Origin: Punica granatum
Lineage: Eukaryota; Streptophyta; Magnoliopsida; Myrtales; Lythraceae
Length of the DNA: 64,000 nucleotides
Reading direction: 5' to 3'
Assembly: GCF_007655135.1 (NCBI RefSeq)
Contig: NC_045127.1
Coordinates: forward strand, 6,333,001 to 6,397,000
Shown here: one piece after another, positions 32,340-46,393 of the stretch
Layout of the letters: the number at the start of each line of letters is the position of its first letter
Numbering within the stretch: the stretch's first letter is position 1
Notes under the pieces: generated by a model
The model's database searches: none
Seen by the model: the letters and a program-made list of their open reading frames with translations, nothing else
What the model was told of the DNA's origin: nothing
Made by a program: the position numbers and the translations under genes

Positions 32340-35300
32340 CTAGCTTTTCTGACCATCCAAGTCAACACTTTTTTCTTCCACGACATCTGCAATGGGAAGT
32401 TTTGGGCCCGAAATATCATCCACGGATCCTGCTTTTTCCTTCACAACATTCTCGGATTCTATTGGAACATCACTTGAATCTGTCGAGGCTCTGCCGCCCT
32501 TCTCTGTCGACTTAGGAGAGTGACTGCCTTCACCTGAGGAAATAGGCTCGGAAGCTATTGGGATGATGCTGTCCGCCCGGTGTGTATATACAGATGGTGG
32601 GAGAGACTCATCATCCGAAGAATCTGAGTCCGATGGGATATTCTCGAGCGGAATTTCTCCACGTAACCTTCTAGAACCTTTCTTGGACAACACCTGCTTA
32701 AGTGACCGTGCCGACTTCTCAGCTTGCTTGAGGAAGCCCTTTGCCTTGTCCTTCAAATTTCCTTTGCTCGGGCTCTCAGATCCACTCCCGTCAGGGCTCA
32801 AATTCTGGTCCTTCTCAACAATTAGATTTACACCAATTTTGGTGGAACCAATTTCTCGGACATTAACATATGGAGATGGAACCGCATCTCCGTCAATACT
32901 GGCTTGATCATCCTTCTTCTGGTTCCTGTGGAACACCGAACCGATCTTCCTAAAGCCCCACTTCATAGGGTTTCCCAAATGTTTCTCCTCCTGATTTTCA
33001 TAAGCTGTGCCCCCTGGAGTCTTCTTTGGATCCGAGGCCAAGGGATCATTCTCTGCCCTAATGATCTCTGTGTCAAGGCGCCGACTCTTTCCCTTCCTAG
33101 GTTCCCATGTCTGGGAAACTTCACTCCCAGGCTGCTGGATCCATATCCCCGTCTCTTTCTGCCCTTCAATATCTATAGGCTCATACTTATCTGCCATTCG
33201 TGGAGATTTCTCCAATGATCGGGAAGAGAATGAACCTCTATTAGGCTGCTCTTTAGCGAACGAACTTGCTTTCTCTTCCTGGAATAATGATTCTCCAGCA
33301 GAGCTATCTGCATCCCCCTGTACACTTCCATCCCCCTAGAGAAGAACATTTGTGTAAGTGCGGTTACTTATTCTCTTATCCTTCTCTCGAGAAACATAGA
33401 GAAGTAGATAATACGTGTAGGATTGCACTAAGTGAAACTTTTCCGTGTTATTGGGAAGAAGTAGGAGCAAAACAAATAAAGTGAGCTTTTGTCTAAAATA
33501 AACAAACAAACAGGAAAGTGGAATTGTTATCTAAACCAGAACAGCTCGCTTACCTTCGCATTTTCCTCCAGCACTGTTATTGCGAGGTGCAACCTTCCCA
33601 CTTTAACATCCTGAAGAGCCACCCAAATATCATGTCTTTGCCCATCTCTAAGATCATTAACATTTATCGAACAGTTCCTGAAAAATTTACAAAATTTAAG
33701 TCACTTCAACTGATGATGAGGTAAAATATGTGTTAATCCATTATCTGTTAGAAACCAACCCAAGTGCATCATCGATGAAGTGATCCTTGTCGCAGACTTC
33801 GAGACTCAAAATATTTGGTGTTTCCCAAGTAATGATCGGGATCCTAAATTCCTCGAGCCACTTGGGAGACAGTGTCTTTTTCTGAATTTTGGTCTTAAAT
33901 CTGTAAGGGCCCAGTTGTCCTTTCACGTATGGGTCAGATAATCCTGTATTTGAGGACAGAAATAAGCATTTGATATGTCCCACAGGAGAAGGTATATAGT
34001 AATAATCTTCCACGTCCTGTATTGAATAAATAAATTGAATAAATAATAGGAAGAATGAGTTATTTACTGACCATTCAGATCAGCTGGTTTCATTTCAGTT
34101 GCCTCGATGACTTCTACTTTCACAAAAGCAAGAGGCTCTTTCACGTTCATGGAGAACCACGGTTCTGAAATTCAAATTTTTACAGATTTATATATACTTA
34201 CATCAATATAGGTTCAAAATCATTCTGCAAATGGCCCAAGGAAAAAAAAAAAACACCTTTTTGAGGTGCTGCAAATTTCTCCATATTGACGACAAGCATA
34301 TTGGGCTGCAAAAATTAGAACATCCAATTTACAGTTTTATCTAGCTCTCATAAGCATAAAACCAATAGAACCGAGCCAACAGGATTACTAAATTCATTTC
34401 CAGTTATATCTTGTCATATATAGTTTTAAATAAAAGGGTGAGAAGCACATTAAAGAACTTAACCTGAACGAGTGTCTGCTCGAATGCGACTGACAATAGT
34501 TTGTCCTGCCCAACCAAGAGAAATAAATGCAGTTTTATTAGTTTCAACTAGCGAGTGACTAATGCAAGCGTTTCATCTGTTTACTTTGCAGAACATCTGA
34601 ATTTATCAGTTTATTCCTTCCTTCAACTCTTTATCAAAAAGGAAAATAAAATCTTCATGCTTCTATCAGAAAACACATCTTCTCAAAAGCAATCTATATA
34701 ACAGTCATTATCACATCTCTGCCGTTGTTCAAGATAACATAAACATAACGGTTTTCCACAACTAAATGGAACTTAGTGCTGCATAAAGTTTGGAACTTAC
34801 CAGCCAACCGGCGATACCAGGAAGTTCAGTTACATCAATCCCGTGGGTGAAAATAGGCTTCACAGTCATCTGAAAATATGGGGGCTCTGCAAAGCAAACT
34901 CGCAGCCGACCAAGAAAAGGCCAGTGTTCTAGGAATTTAACCCCAATCAACACCTAAAACGAGAGAGGAAATCTTAAGTTCTCAACAAGGTGAAAAAACC
35001 AAAATTGAATATCATCCCAATCTATAAACAATTGTCCTGTGAGGCATTGGAGATATTTACCTTCCCTTCAACATGCATGCCTGTAATATGCAACTTGGCC
35101 CACATTCCAAATCCTAATCTTTTCCTTAGTTTAACAGCAAGAATCGCACTCATATCTTCAGCAGTGAGAAAATTCATCCCCAACTCCAATACCTGCATGT
35201 CAAATTACTCCATATAGTAACATAACCAAAGATGAAAGCCTTACAATTTTGAAGAGAATGACACGCACCAGGTGATCATCTTCCGAACCCTGACGAAGGA

Positions 35301-36274
35301 CTCTCATTTCCGTAAAGATAGGGGGGTTTCTTCCCATGTACAAGTGCTGGACCACAGCTTCCTTCTGCGTGATGAACAGGGATAAAGATACAAGAGTATC
35401 AGTACCTCGCATAAAATGCATAACGGACTATGATTTGAAAGCTAGCAGAACTAGGTATCCTGTTTTTCAATAAAAATAGAAGGCCCCTATAAAGAAAATG
35501 TTTCAAACGAGCTCAAACCAAAGACCCGAGGTTCAATTCGCCACTGTGACCTGGATCGAAAAAGAGCAAGAAATCATAAAAGATCAAGCGTAAAATAAAA
35601 CCATACAGCAGTCCACGGCTTGTACTTCTCCAAGAACCAAGGAATGATCGGAAGGAGTATCTTCTGCGAAGCGATTTGCTCCATGCAGACAGGCCATATC
35701 TTCTCGACTGCGTGGTTCAACCACCGAACGGTCTCCGAATCGGTGAGTACCTTAATAAAGAACAACCAATAGATCATAACTTCGTATTGAAATCTTCGGT
35801 GCAAATTCTTGTACCCGACATATCTTATGACAACAGGAACTCAGAAAATCGATGCATACCCTCCTTTGGTACGACTGTTTCCTCTCCTCGAATTGCAGTT
35901 TCTTCTGCAACCTCAGCACATAACGCTCATGAACCTGCAGAGAGGAAGAGGAATAAACCCATCCATAACAATCCAATCAGACAGCAGCAATTCCCCAACA
36001 GTTACCAACCAAATACTATGCAGAAAACTTTTGCGTCTGTTCACCACTATCCCTATCCTGAAATCCCGATTAGCAGTACAAGAAGCTCATAGCAGTGGAT
36101 CAAACCAAACCACTCACTCTGTGAGACAGAGGTGGAGTTGATCATTACCAGGTAGAGGTAGACCAGGGAGATGAAGTAGGCAACTGGGTGGCACCAATTG
36201 AATTCAGCCAGCAGCCAGAGGCCCAGCAGCACTATGCCCGCGTGGTGGATTATCGTAACCTCCGTGATGTCCAT
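32340..36274 (-). CDS. NTMC2T6: NTMC2 type 6 protein: membrane anchor, SMP and C2 domains
   Basis: Plant relative of extended synaptotagmins, which tether membranes at contact sites and move lipids. Twelve exons: 36149-36274, 35860-35934, 35607-35750, 35269-35364, 35061-35192, 34801-34953, 34464-34505, 34257-34305, 34072-34164, 33760-33943, 33554-33677, 32340-33335; all junctions in phase, 737 aa. N-terminal hydrophobic hairpin at 8-42 (HHAGIVLLGLWLLAEFNW, then VAYFISLVYLYL). SMP lipid-binding domain about 75-255 (ETVRWLNHAVEKIWPV near its start). Single C2 domain about 285-390 with GLSDPYVKG and EVCDKDHF, including acidic residues that could bind calcium. The long disordered C-terminus holds a basic/Ser-rich segment (KGFLKQAEKSARSLKQVL). 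From memory, Arabidopsis NTMC2T6.1/6.2 share this layout. Function in plants is little known. Confidence 0.93.
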
Positions 36275-36539
36275 CTTCTTCCTCCTCCTCTTTCTCCTCC
36301 TCCTCCTCGGTGATTCTTGCTGTTACTCTGAACCCCAGAAGACCCCACGCGGAAATGGGGAAGGAGGCCCACCCCTCCTCATACCGAAACCATGAACGAT
36401 TAAAGAAAGAAACCAACCTTTGCCCAGAAACAACCTCGGCAGAAAGATCCAAACTTCACTATCCGAATCAATCCGAAAAAAAAGCCTCTTCAGGAACAGG
36501 ATCGAATCGAAGTTGAATTGCGAAATATTATAAGGGTCC

Positions 36540-38343
36540 CCCTCCAGATACTTGACGGTTACTTAATACTGGATAAAATGCAGTTGAAGTGGGAAAAGAT
36601 TGAAACTTTGGGTCGTCCCTTGGCAATTTCTCTTTCTTTTGTCCCCTTTTCCATGATAAAATAACTCTTTTTGAGATTATAAGGTTGATGGTGACGTAGA
36701 CACAAAGGAACGGGACCGAATTGGATCCGCGTTAAATCCGAGTTTAGGCGTGGATTGTCGGTCGGAATCCACTACATTAATTTGTCGACTCTCTAATTGA
36801 AGTTCGTATGTAATACTATGCTCCGATTGATCTACATGTATAATATACTCCGATCAATTTCAGTGTAACCGACTTAAATTCGCTCGCTTACCTTAATCGT
36901 TAGTGCAAGCAGATAAAATGTACTTATGTTTGATGAATAGATTGTAGTCGGGACTCGGGAGGTTGAACCGTTGCTTGCACTCATACCACTTAGCGAGGTC
37001 TCTTACGACAAACAAATTAAATTAGTTAGTGCGGTTTTTCTTTTTGCGGTAATAAAAGAAAAATAATGGTATATCTTTGTAAATAGTATGCCTAAAAATC
37101 ATTCTAATTGAAGATTTTACTCACATTTATTGAATAGTCATTATATATTATGTAAATTACAATTCATATCGTTACGAGTGGAATTTTGAATTAGGAGAAT
37201 CTATAGATTGGTTATTAGGGAGATAGATCAACATTCATAAATCATAAGGGAGTAAGAAGAGTGGCAGTGGGCAGTGACCCCAGCTAATACTACCAGATTC
37301 CGACAATTTTTTACCAGCATAGTTATTATTAAGTGATTTTATCTCGTCACATGATATGAGGAAACACCAATAAAATTACAATAAATTAAATAATAAGTAT
37401 TAATCACTCGATTAATTATAGTAAGTTTTCTGAATTGAAATAAGTTTATTAATTCTTTTTCACCATACTATTATAAAATAAAATCATTTAAAATTTTCTA
37501 CAGTTAGAATAATATTCGTTATTCCAAAAATGCTCATCATAAACAAAATAAGAAAAATTACAGCCATTAGATATTGAAAAAAATTATAGCTGTGTTAGCA
37601 GTTTTAAACTTTTATCCCACTTCTCCCCCTATTCTTCTCTCTCATGTCTCATGTCTCATGTCTCCAGTTTCACGTCCGTCCCGTCCCAGTTGCCATTTCT
37701 CCCTCTCATCTCATAATTTTTTTTTTCTAAGAAAAATCAATTCATTAATTGATATTTTACTTAACGAAAACACTTTTACGAGAGGAAGGGATTTTAATAT
37801 AGTGGCCAAGACGTCGACTCGAGATCAAGAAGTATTGGGTTTAATTCTCACCAGTGAAACGTATGTGCCTCTTTATTTCTTTTAATTTTCTATCTTTGTA
37901 CTAACTCATAAACCTCTATTACAATTGAAAAAATACTTTTATAATATTTGCTAAAAAATATACACATATGAAAATTATTATGAAAAAAAATACATATTTC
38001 TTATGAGTAAACTAAAACTTATTAAAATGGCCTGCATAGCGCGGATACGATACACTGTGCGTAGTAAGACTACACGTCTTGTGCCGTCAAAATGAAACTC
38101 TCAATTAAGGTGTTAGTGACTGAACTCACCTGAATTTTTGTGTACTTTCTTACATTATAGATTTACAGATTCTCCCCCCGTAAAACTCTTGCCTAAGAAG
38201 GATTGTGAATTTACGGGAGACGATTTCAAATTGGAATGTCAAGGCAATCGTCTCACTTTAAATCACTAGGCAACCTGACTTTACCGGTGTTTCGGCAAAC
38301 ACAATTACTTTATGAGGTGCGATTCACCAACCAAATTAAAACG
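36540..38343. other. Intergenic, AT-rich, no gene seen
   Basis: The beginning is the NTMC2 promoter region. At 37798-37870 AGTGGCCAAGACGTCG is followed about 35 nt later by GGGTTTAATTCTC; these resemble tRNA-type A and B boxes of a SINE head. There is no tRNA fold. Nothing else is supported. Confidence 0.35.
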
Positions 38344-38347
38344 TTAA

Positions 38348-38538
38348 TGCTGCGTTTGAATTGTTAGTGTGATTTTAAAATCATGATTTTGATTTTGATT
38401 TTGATTTTAATTGTGGAAAAAGACAAATGAGATAGTATTATAAATTTGACTTGAGAAACGTATATTTTTGTTGTGTAGTATGTTGAGTTAAAATCAAAAT
38501 CATGATTCTAAAATTACTTTTACAATTCAAACGGGGCT
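38348..38538. mobile_element. Tourist-like MITE, about 190 bp
   Basis: TIRs TGCTGCGTTTGAATTG and, inverted, AGCCCCGTTTGAATTG are flanked by TAA (38345-38347 and 38539-38541). The interior has a repeated GATTTT motif and ATTTTAAAATC near both ends, shared with the neighbouring copy and with 2648-2874. Confidence 0.6.
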
Positions 38539-38549
38539 TAAGAAGTTTA

Positions 38550-38718
38550 GTTTGCGTTTGGTTTCATAGGAGGATTTTAAAATCAGATTTTGATTTTGAT
38601 TTTGAGTGGAATAAATGGTGCCCACTTTTTGACTTTGTATGAGTTATTTTGTTTTGTAATGGGTAGAGTTAAATTAGAATTGTGATTTTAAAATACTATT
38701 CTAAAACCAAATAAGCCC
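38550..38718. mobile_element. Tourist-like MITE, about 170 bp
   Basis: TIRs GTTTGCGTTTGGTTTC and, inverted, GGGCTTATTTGGTTTTAG are flanked by TTA (38547-38549 and 38719-38721). The core AATGGTGCCCACTTTTTGAC resembles AATGGAGCCCACCATTTAAC of the element at 2648. It lies only 11 bp from the preceding MITE. Confidence 0.6.
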
Positions 38719-38721
38719 TTA

Positions 38722-39649
38722 CATTACCCTCCCCGGTTACTGTTTTTTGTTTTTAATTTTTTTTCCTTTTTAAGTAATCGAAAAAGGATTAAGTTCAACC
38801 ACCGGGAAGGAAAAAAAGAAAAAGAAAAAAGGATTAAGTTCGGAGTTTTGAGAATAGGGGCTCTGACTGACAGGTGCGCCACGTCTGTTTGACTTGTCAA
38901 ATACGTGTCGGCAGGGCTGCGGGATTAACAAAGCGGCGATCTTCTGCTTTTCCAACAGAAGCAAATGTAATCGTAATTCGATCCCATCCGTAGGATAAGA
39001 TCGATCGAGGGCTCTTTCTTCCTCATAATTAGCCTGCTTCAGCCGATCATGGGACCCACGCAGCACCTGATTACGGCTCCCCCCCGGTCAATCTCGGGCG
39101 TCGACGTGGCATGACGTGCACGTATTAGAATGCATGTCATTCGGTCGTTTGAAGGAATCTTTTGTGCAAATCCAAAACATGATGTTCGAGAAAAGACGGG
39201 CATTCATTAACTAATCACAGACACAAACAGTAATTTACAAACTTAATTATAATTAAATATTAGTATGATTGGGCTGACTGTAGAACATGGTTGAATTGAA
39301 TCATCATGTTAAACTACTTAAGAGTTCCATTAATTTGATCACGTCCACAAAGGCCTAATCAGTATTTCAAACTTTGTTCGAGCAAAAAAAAAAATTCAAA
39401 ATTTGAGAAAAAACCGACTCTTAATATTTGCTTTCATTTATAAATATTTAGGTGGCATTTGATATATTAAGTATTTAAAAAATAAGCAATTAAGTAGTTA
39501 AGATAAAATATGTATTGGAAGATGAACGGGAGAATAAGGATGAGGAGATGTTTAAGGTTAGTTTATGTGCAATAATAAATGAAAAATAACTTATTTTATT
39601 AGAGTATAATTCGTGTTCAGCATGGTGCTAAACTTATATGTTAGATTGT
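38722..39649. other. Intergenic, no gene seen
   Basis: Contains a GC-richer island at about 38860-39130 with GACGTGGCATGACGTGCACG and GGACCCACG words but no credible frame. The rest is AT-rich. Confidence 0.35.
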
Positions 39650-40283
39650 AAATTTTAGGGAAAAGGTCAAATTTGATCCTCAACTTTTAGCTCTTTTTCT
39701 ATTTTAGTCATAATTTTTTTTTGGCTGGATTTCGTCATCAATTTTTTTCGTGCGGTATGAATTTAGTTCTTCAGTCCAAAATTCCGTCCATTTTTCCTAA
39801 CATGTATATTCGTCAAATGAAAGTGCGTCACGTGTGCGACAGGTCATAGCTACTCTAAACCGGTTATTATAGAGCAAATCTGATTCTTTTTTTAATCAGA
39901 TTCGTAAACCGGACTAAGATATTTTCGATTTTTTTAGGGTTCCAGCCATCACTTCTCTTTTATCATCTCACGCACCGACATATGGCTGGAATCATAAAAG
40001 AACAGAAAATATCTTAATCTGATTTACGAATCCGATTAAAAAAAGAATCGAATTTGCTCCATAAAAACCGTTTAGAGTAGCAGTGATATGTCGCGCACGT
40101 GGTGCACTCTCATTTGACGAATATACATGTCAGGGAAAATGAACGGAATTTTTGACGGAAGGACTGAACTCATACCGCGCGGAAAAGATTGAGAACGAAA
40201 TCCAGCCAAAGAAAAGGTTTAGAACTAAGACAGAAAAATAACTAAAGGTTGAGGGTCAAATTTGACATTTTTCCTAAATTTTA
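39650..40283. mobile_element. Foldback element, 300-bp arms, 32-bp loop
   Basis: The left arm (39650-39949) and right arm (39982-40283) are inverted copies over almost their whole length. Example pairs: GTCAAATTTGATCCTCAAC with its inverted partner GTTGAGGGTCAAATTTGAC, and GGTTCCAGCCAT with ATGGCTGGAATC around a 32-nt loop. A transcript would form a long imperfect hairpin. No coding capacity. Such structures are typical of foldback or Mutator-derived MITEs and can give rise to small RNAs. Confidence 0.8.
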
Positions 40284-43174
40284 ATTGCACTATTGACCAA
40301 GAAAATTCCAACCGTACTATTTGCGGTATCAAATTACATTTTTTTGGTGAATTTATTGGTAACAATTAAAATTGGCTTTTTCTATAGAAAAAATGACGAA
40401 ATTAAATAATAGTCTTGTATTTTCACTTGGCCACGGACTTAGGCTCATCCCTAATTTAACAAATTTGAACTAATAGGAAAAGGAACCCAAACTTTATATA
40501 AACCTCCGAATTTTCTATTACTTGATTGGTGTGAGACTTCGCTTCTTTTTCTCAATATCTTAACGCTGGCCCTTACATGCGATGTATGGTCTCTTCCACT
40601 TATCTATAGGTGTTACCAAGGATGAACCGAGGGGGTGCTGGGAATGGCAGTCGCCTCCCCTTGAATTTTCAAGCATTAAAAAAAAGTATAATCCTTTAAA
40701 TTTTAATGAAATTTCTTATATTTCATCCCCAATTTAAGAAAATTATCCTATAGTTCGCCTTCTCAAGAATCTCGCCCCCTATGTCCAGACCCTGGGTCTG
40801 TCCTTGTGTCATGTGCTTTTAAACACTGGCCTCTGCAATTGATCTCGAGCGAACTCTTCTTTTGCTTTCTCATGTTCTACTGGACCACGAGGTCGACTTC
40901 CTCCTCAATGCTTGGGTAAAAATGAGGAGCAGTTTGGTTGCACTTGTATTATAAAACTTTACTCTAATACCATTTTAGATTTCTACTTGGTTCATACGGA
41001 CTTGTGCCCATCTTTTACATGATATCTAAAGATGTTAGATAGTTGGACACAAGTCACATATAAATCCCGTGATTTCTAATACCGTTTGTGTGGGGCTTTG
41101 CTTACTTTTTTCAGTCTCAACGGATAGTAATCTCTACTTTTATAAGGGCAAAACGCCTTTTAAATTATACGAGGCCACTCAATGAAGGTTAATATTGTAA
41201 TTTTGCATAAAATAACTACAGATTATAAACTCCTCATTACTTTCCAATAATTTCTTTTCCAATTTATCGCCAATAACATTCTCCTTCTCTCTCCTCTCTA
41301 ACGCGATTTGATAATTTTCTAAAGGGACACAAATATATGCATCTAGTTTTAAGCAAAGCTGTGGTGAGTCCGATCATAAGGGCTCATAATGCTCGATTAC
41401 TGAATGAATTTTTAAAAAAATTTTAAGCTTTTTTAAACAAAGTTTTTATTCTCCCAAAAAAAAAGTTTTTTATTTTTAAAATATATTGATATAGATTTAT
41501 GATGCCGATAATTATTTTCTTGATTTTTCGGCCTTCTTTCAAAAAATATTTTTTCAAATTTTGATTTTTTTAAAGATATATAAGTATAGGTTTGTAGAGT
41601 CCGTCATTATTTTATCGGATTCTTTAACTTTCTTAGGAAAATGAATTTTTAAAATTTTATGTATAAAGTATTTTAAAACATATAATATATATTTGTAAGA
41701 CTGTTGTTATTTTCTCGGTGTTTTGAGCTTTTTTTAGAAGACAATTTTTTAATTTTTTAAAACATATAAATATAGATATAGATTTATGAAAGCGATCATT
41801 ATTTTTTGATTTTTTTTAATTTAAAGTATTTTATGAAAAATTGATAAGACAAATCACGTAAAATCATGATTTATTTTTCAAAAAACAAATCAAATCATAT
41901 TTTTAATAGATATAGATATGATGTGTTATATTATATATATATATAAATAGCGGACGTAACACATATAAAATGTGATCGATTTGGTTTTGAATCAGACGTG
42001 AGTTATTCAAGTTTTCATACACGCACGAATTTATTTTAGTACATATATATTATTAAACTTGAAGGTAAATCTTCGACTTTTTGCTTTTCTCACATATAAA
42101 CTTTTATAGACTTTTTGGGTTCTCCAATTTATATATGTGGTTAACATAAGACACGATGTAACGTGGCTGTAATTTTTATTTTTTGATTTTTTTATACATA
42201 ATCTCTTTTCGAATTGGTTGACTTGAGTTTTTCAAACTTTTGCCTCTTTAATGACTTATATGTATTAATTTTTTTCTCATCTTATTCACGAAATTAAATT
42301 ACCATTAGCTTTATATATCTCATAGTATATTGTTATTGACTTTAAACTAATAATTTTCAAAAATTTATAATAATATTTTACATAATAAAATTATCAAAAA
42401 TATAAAAAATTACATTCTATTCTTTGCAACGCACGGATCCTATGATTATTTTGATTAATAATATGAACCTGCATAAATTACATAGAGAATGAATAATAGC
42501 GCGCGCAATGTGGAAAAAAAAATCTAGTAATTAATAAGAGGACTGGAAGAGGGAGTGGGAGAGAGGGATAGAGGAGAAACAGGAAGAGTGGGATAATACT
42601 AATAGAAGAAGTTTGCGGTTTGTGTGCATATGTTACTTATTTATCGTTAATTATTTACTCATTTAATATTTAATATTTAATAATTTTATTTTTAATGTAC
42701 ATTTTGAAAAACAGATATTAAAATTGTTCTTTTTTTCCCTCTCCTTTGTAATAATATAGACTAGCTTTCACACATGCGTAGTGTACGATTGCTTTCATAG
42801 TTTTATTCAATTTCGGTTTTGAACTTTTATGTTAGATTTATGGCATTCATGTTTTATTTTTTGTGGATATTTGGTAATTGTAACTAATTAAGTAAATGTG
42901 TATACTTTTTTTATGAAAAGAAAGTGGTCAAACTTTTAAGAATTTTTTTTCCATAAAATGAGGAGCAATTAGTAGGAGAGGGATTTTACAATAAGATCAA
43001 ACCAAAAATGAAAGCGATGACAATATAACACTCTTACTGAAATAATAGTATAAAATATATCATTCAGTATAGCCAAAACTTTGGAATAGAGAAGGAAGTT
43101 TTTTTTTTTTTTCTCCTGGTGCAACAGAGAAGAGAAGATTGATTAGATACACAGTGATCAAGGATTCTGGTTCA

Positions 43175-43212
<38 letters not shown>

Positions 43213-46200
43213 TTGGGTGATTTGGTTCAATTAATCATTCGGTATAAGCACGTTCACATTGCATAACTTCCAGTGGTCAAATTAAATAGACGATGATAAG
43301 ATGCTTGTGGTTCCAGGAAATCAAAATTGAAACGGGAAACATTTTTTAATTTCCTCGTCTATGTCGTATTCCAGAAAATCAAATAGAATATTGCCACGCA
43401 TATAACTGGGTCAAATTAACGCAACAATATTTAATTTAATTTTTATAACAATACGGTCGTCCATCGAAATATATAATACACATTACCTCGTGGTTCATAT
43501 AATTTTGGAGAACCGATTTTATCTATAAATATAAAACTGTAACATGGAGCCACATTTTGCGAATATGTACCACACGGTATATCATGAAATTCCAATGGAT
43601 TTCAAATAATTCAAATTTGAGTTGAGCCACTCACAATCACAAAAGGATAAAATTGACTTAATTGTAAGTTTTTTTTAATGGATAAAATTCGAATTTAAAA
43701 TCTTATCCAAAGAGAAAAGACGTTGAATTATGTGAATAATGCGAACTAGACATACGTGTATATATATATGATCAAACCCAAACAAGCTTATTATGAATAT
43801 GATACAACATATGAGAAAATAAGATCATTTTGAAGTGGCATACCTTTATTACGATGATTATTGCCCAAACATTATATGGATACTACTACTAGGCAGATAT
43901 TAAAAAAAGAAGAAGAGAGAGTTAGATATAGGTATGGTCCGCACACGTGTTTATTTCAACTCTTGACTGTCACATGGTTTTGCGTCGTACACATTAGTTA
44001 TCGTCTTCGGGTCCAAAGCTCGCCTAGCTCGTGTTCTTCTTGAGCGTTGTCTTAGATGCACTGGTTTCGCTATTGGTAATTTGGACGACGGACATTTTAT
44101 CTCTGATATATCTGAAATCCACTTTCATAATCAGGTTCTCCCGATCATAGGCAGATCTAGCAAGGTTAAATACCATTTGTTAGCTTGCGTTTGGTTTTCG
44201 AGTTGGATCATGATCTAATTCAACTTGATTTTGTATAATGATTGCAAGTATTGACAAATATATGGATGTGTGAAAAAATATAGATGTATATATATATAGA
44301 TGTGAAAGTGGATGGAGAATTTATTATTAAAAAATTAATTATAAAAATGATTAGAAAAAAATATTATTAAAAAAATATTATTAAATGAAGAAAAAAATAA
44401 TACAGTAATTATTGTATTGTTAAATTTGGAAAAAAATAGAATTAAATTGGATAGAGTAAAATTTTTTATATAAAAACCAAACAAAGCATAAGGACTAGGA
44501 ACCTGATCTACCAGATGAGACCCACCCAATGGGTGGCCTTATAATTATTAGAACTTTGAGATGATATTACGAATTAGGAATCCTAAATCGGCCTGTGCAA
44601 GCTTGCCGATTATGCATTCAGTCTATATATTTGCGCTTGACTTCACATTCGCGCGTCCACGCTATACATCTCTCTATGCGCCACAGTGCCTATGTTAGCG
44701 TGCTGACTTCGTATCTCATCTGGTATCGTCTCAGCTTTGTATCCACGCCGCGGGTGAGAGCGGGATCTTGGGATCCCGCATCAGAATAATAAGTAGAAAA
44801 CTCTAGGGTTAGGTTTGATTGTCGGGTTTGGGATAGGGATGGAAATGGGATTATATAAAACAAATGAGATTTACAATATCTTAATCAAGTGTTTGGTGCA
44901 TTTCATGGTTGGAGATTATGATATGAAAGTGAGATGACCAATATACCAATGGCTTAATAATTTTTGAATTTTGTTTATAATTAATATAGTTTTTTGTCTT
45001 TCCTTAAATTATCATATCCCCTTATCCTACCCCTTCTTGGAATTAGCTACTTAATACTATATCCAGCTATATTCCAATTCTAATCCGATCGGCACCAAAC
45101 ATAGTATTAGAATTTAGTAGAATTCCCATTCGGTCTCTTATCGAGCCTATAGACTAGGTTTATAAGAGATTTTTATATCATCAACTATAACTATTAATTT
45201 AAACTTTTGGATTGAATATGAGACTAATTCCTTGCAAGACCAGTGAAATTTTAAGAAAGAATCGTCGGGTATTCTTGGCACTATGCATGAGGAAAATGTC
45301 GGGCAACCCTCAACTCGGAGGAAAGCATTTTGCCTTTTTGTTCTCTCTACTCTTCTCCCCACACACACACACACACACATATATAGGGCACAGACTACTT
45401 CCGGAAGTCCATCTCATCAGCTCGCAAAGAACTATTCCTTTTTCTTCCCATATTCTCATACATATATATATATATATGTGTGCGCGCCACGCGTTCATTC
45501 TTTTTGTTTATATATACTAATAATGCCCTCTTCTTTAGCATTTCCCCGGATATAGATGTATGCATCTTCATTCTGCAGGGCTGCGTGGCTGGCGAGTGGG
45601 TTTTAAAGGTGCCAAACTTAACGTCGAGTTCAAGGCAAGGAGGTTTTCGAGGCTCCCCTAGCCCGATAACTTAGCCTTTTAAATGTTAAAAAGGATCTTG
45701 CTCAAGACCGCGCACTTTGTGCATGAACCACCGCATCGGGGTGTTGGGTTTATATATTTATTAACCGCCGGAGCCAAGGTTATTATAAGACTAGTGATCT
45801 CCTATATGTACTGAAGGCAACTACATATACAAAGCGACGAAGGAACGGTCGGAAAAGAAGGAAATGAGATAGGCCTTCACCTCGATGCGCTGCTGATCAT
45901 GCGATATAGGATGCGTGGCCTTGCGCAAGATCTTGCTTAAGACGTACGTATGTAGACACCTGCATCGTCTATCTACATCAATATATATAATTTTTTCTGT
46001 TATTTAACAAATAGAAATGTCGTGATTTTGCTAGCTTTATTTGTACTATCGAGTCGAGAAAAGAGGGCCCATATATATCTCCAGCCCAGGCCCAGAAGTC
46101 ATTAATTAATTAGTTAATTATTATTATTAAAAAGAGAAAAAAAAAAAAGAAAGAAAGAAGAATTTTCCTCCGTTATTATTTATACGGAAAATAAAAGAGA
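40284..46200. other. Repeat-rich intergenic desert
   Basis: No gene is supported across about 5.9 kb of very AT-rich DNA. Visible parts are a (AC)n microsatellite at 43177-43209; a MITE-like element at about 44183-44488 (GCTTGCGTTTGGTTTTCG and inverted TGCTTTGTTTGGTTTTTA ends); a second (AC)n at 45361-45380 followed by (TA)n near 45462-45478; and short decayed frames without domains. Confidence 0.45.
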
Positions 46201-46393
46201 TTTCGTACAGTAGTCGTCCCTGCCCTGCCCTGCCTGCCTGCCTGCTTGCTTCATCAATCTTTGTTGAAGAACAGTTGGAGACCTACCTTTGAATCCATTG
46301 CCGGATCACGACGATCTCCAGCCCTTTCAGCTTCTTACTGCGGATCAACCGCCATAGCCATCCTCTGAAGCTTCTTGACGACGACGGAAGAAA

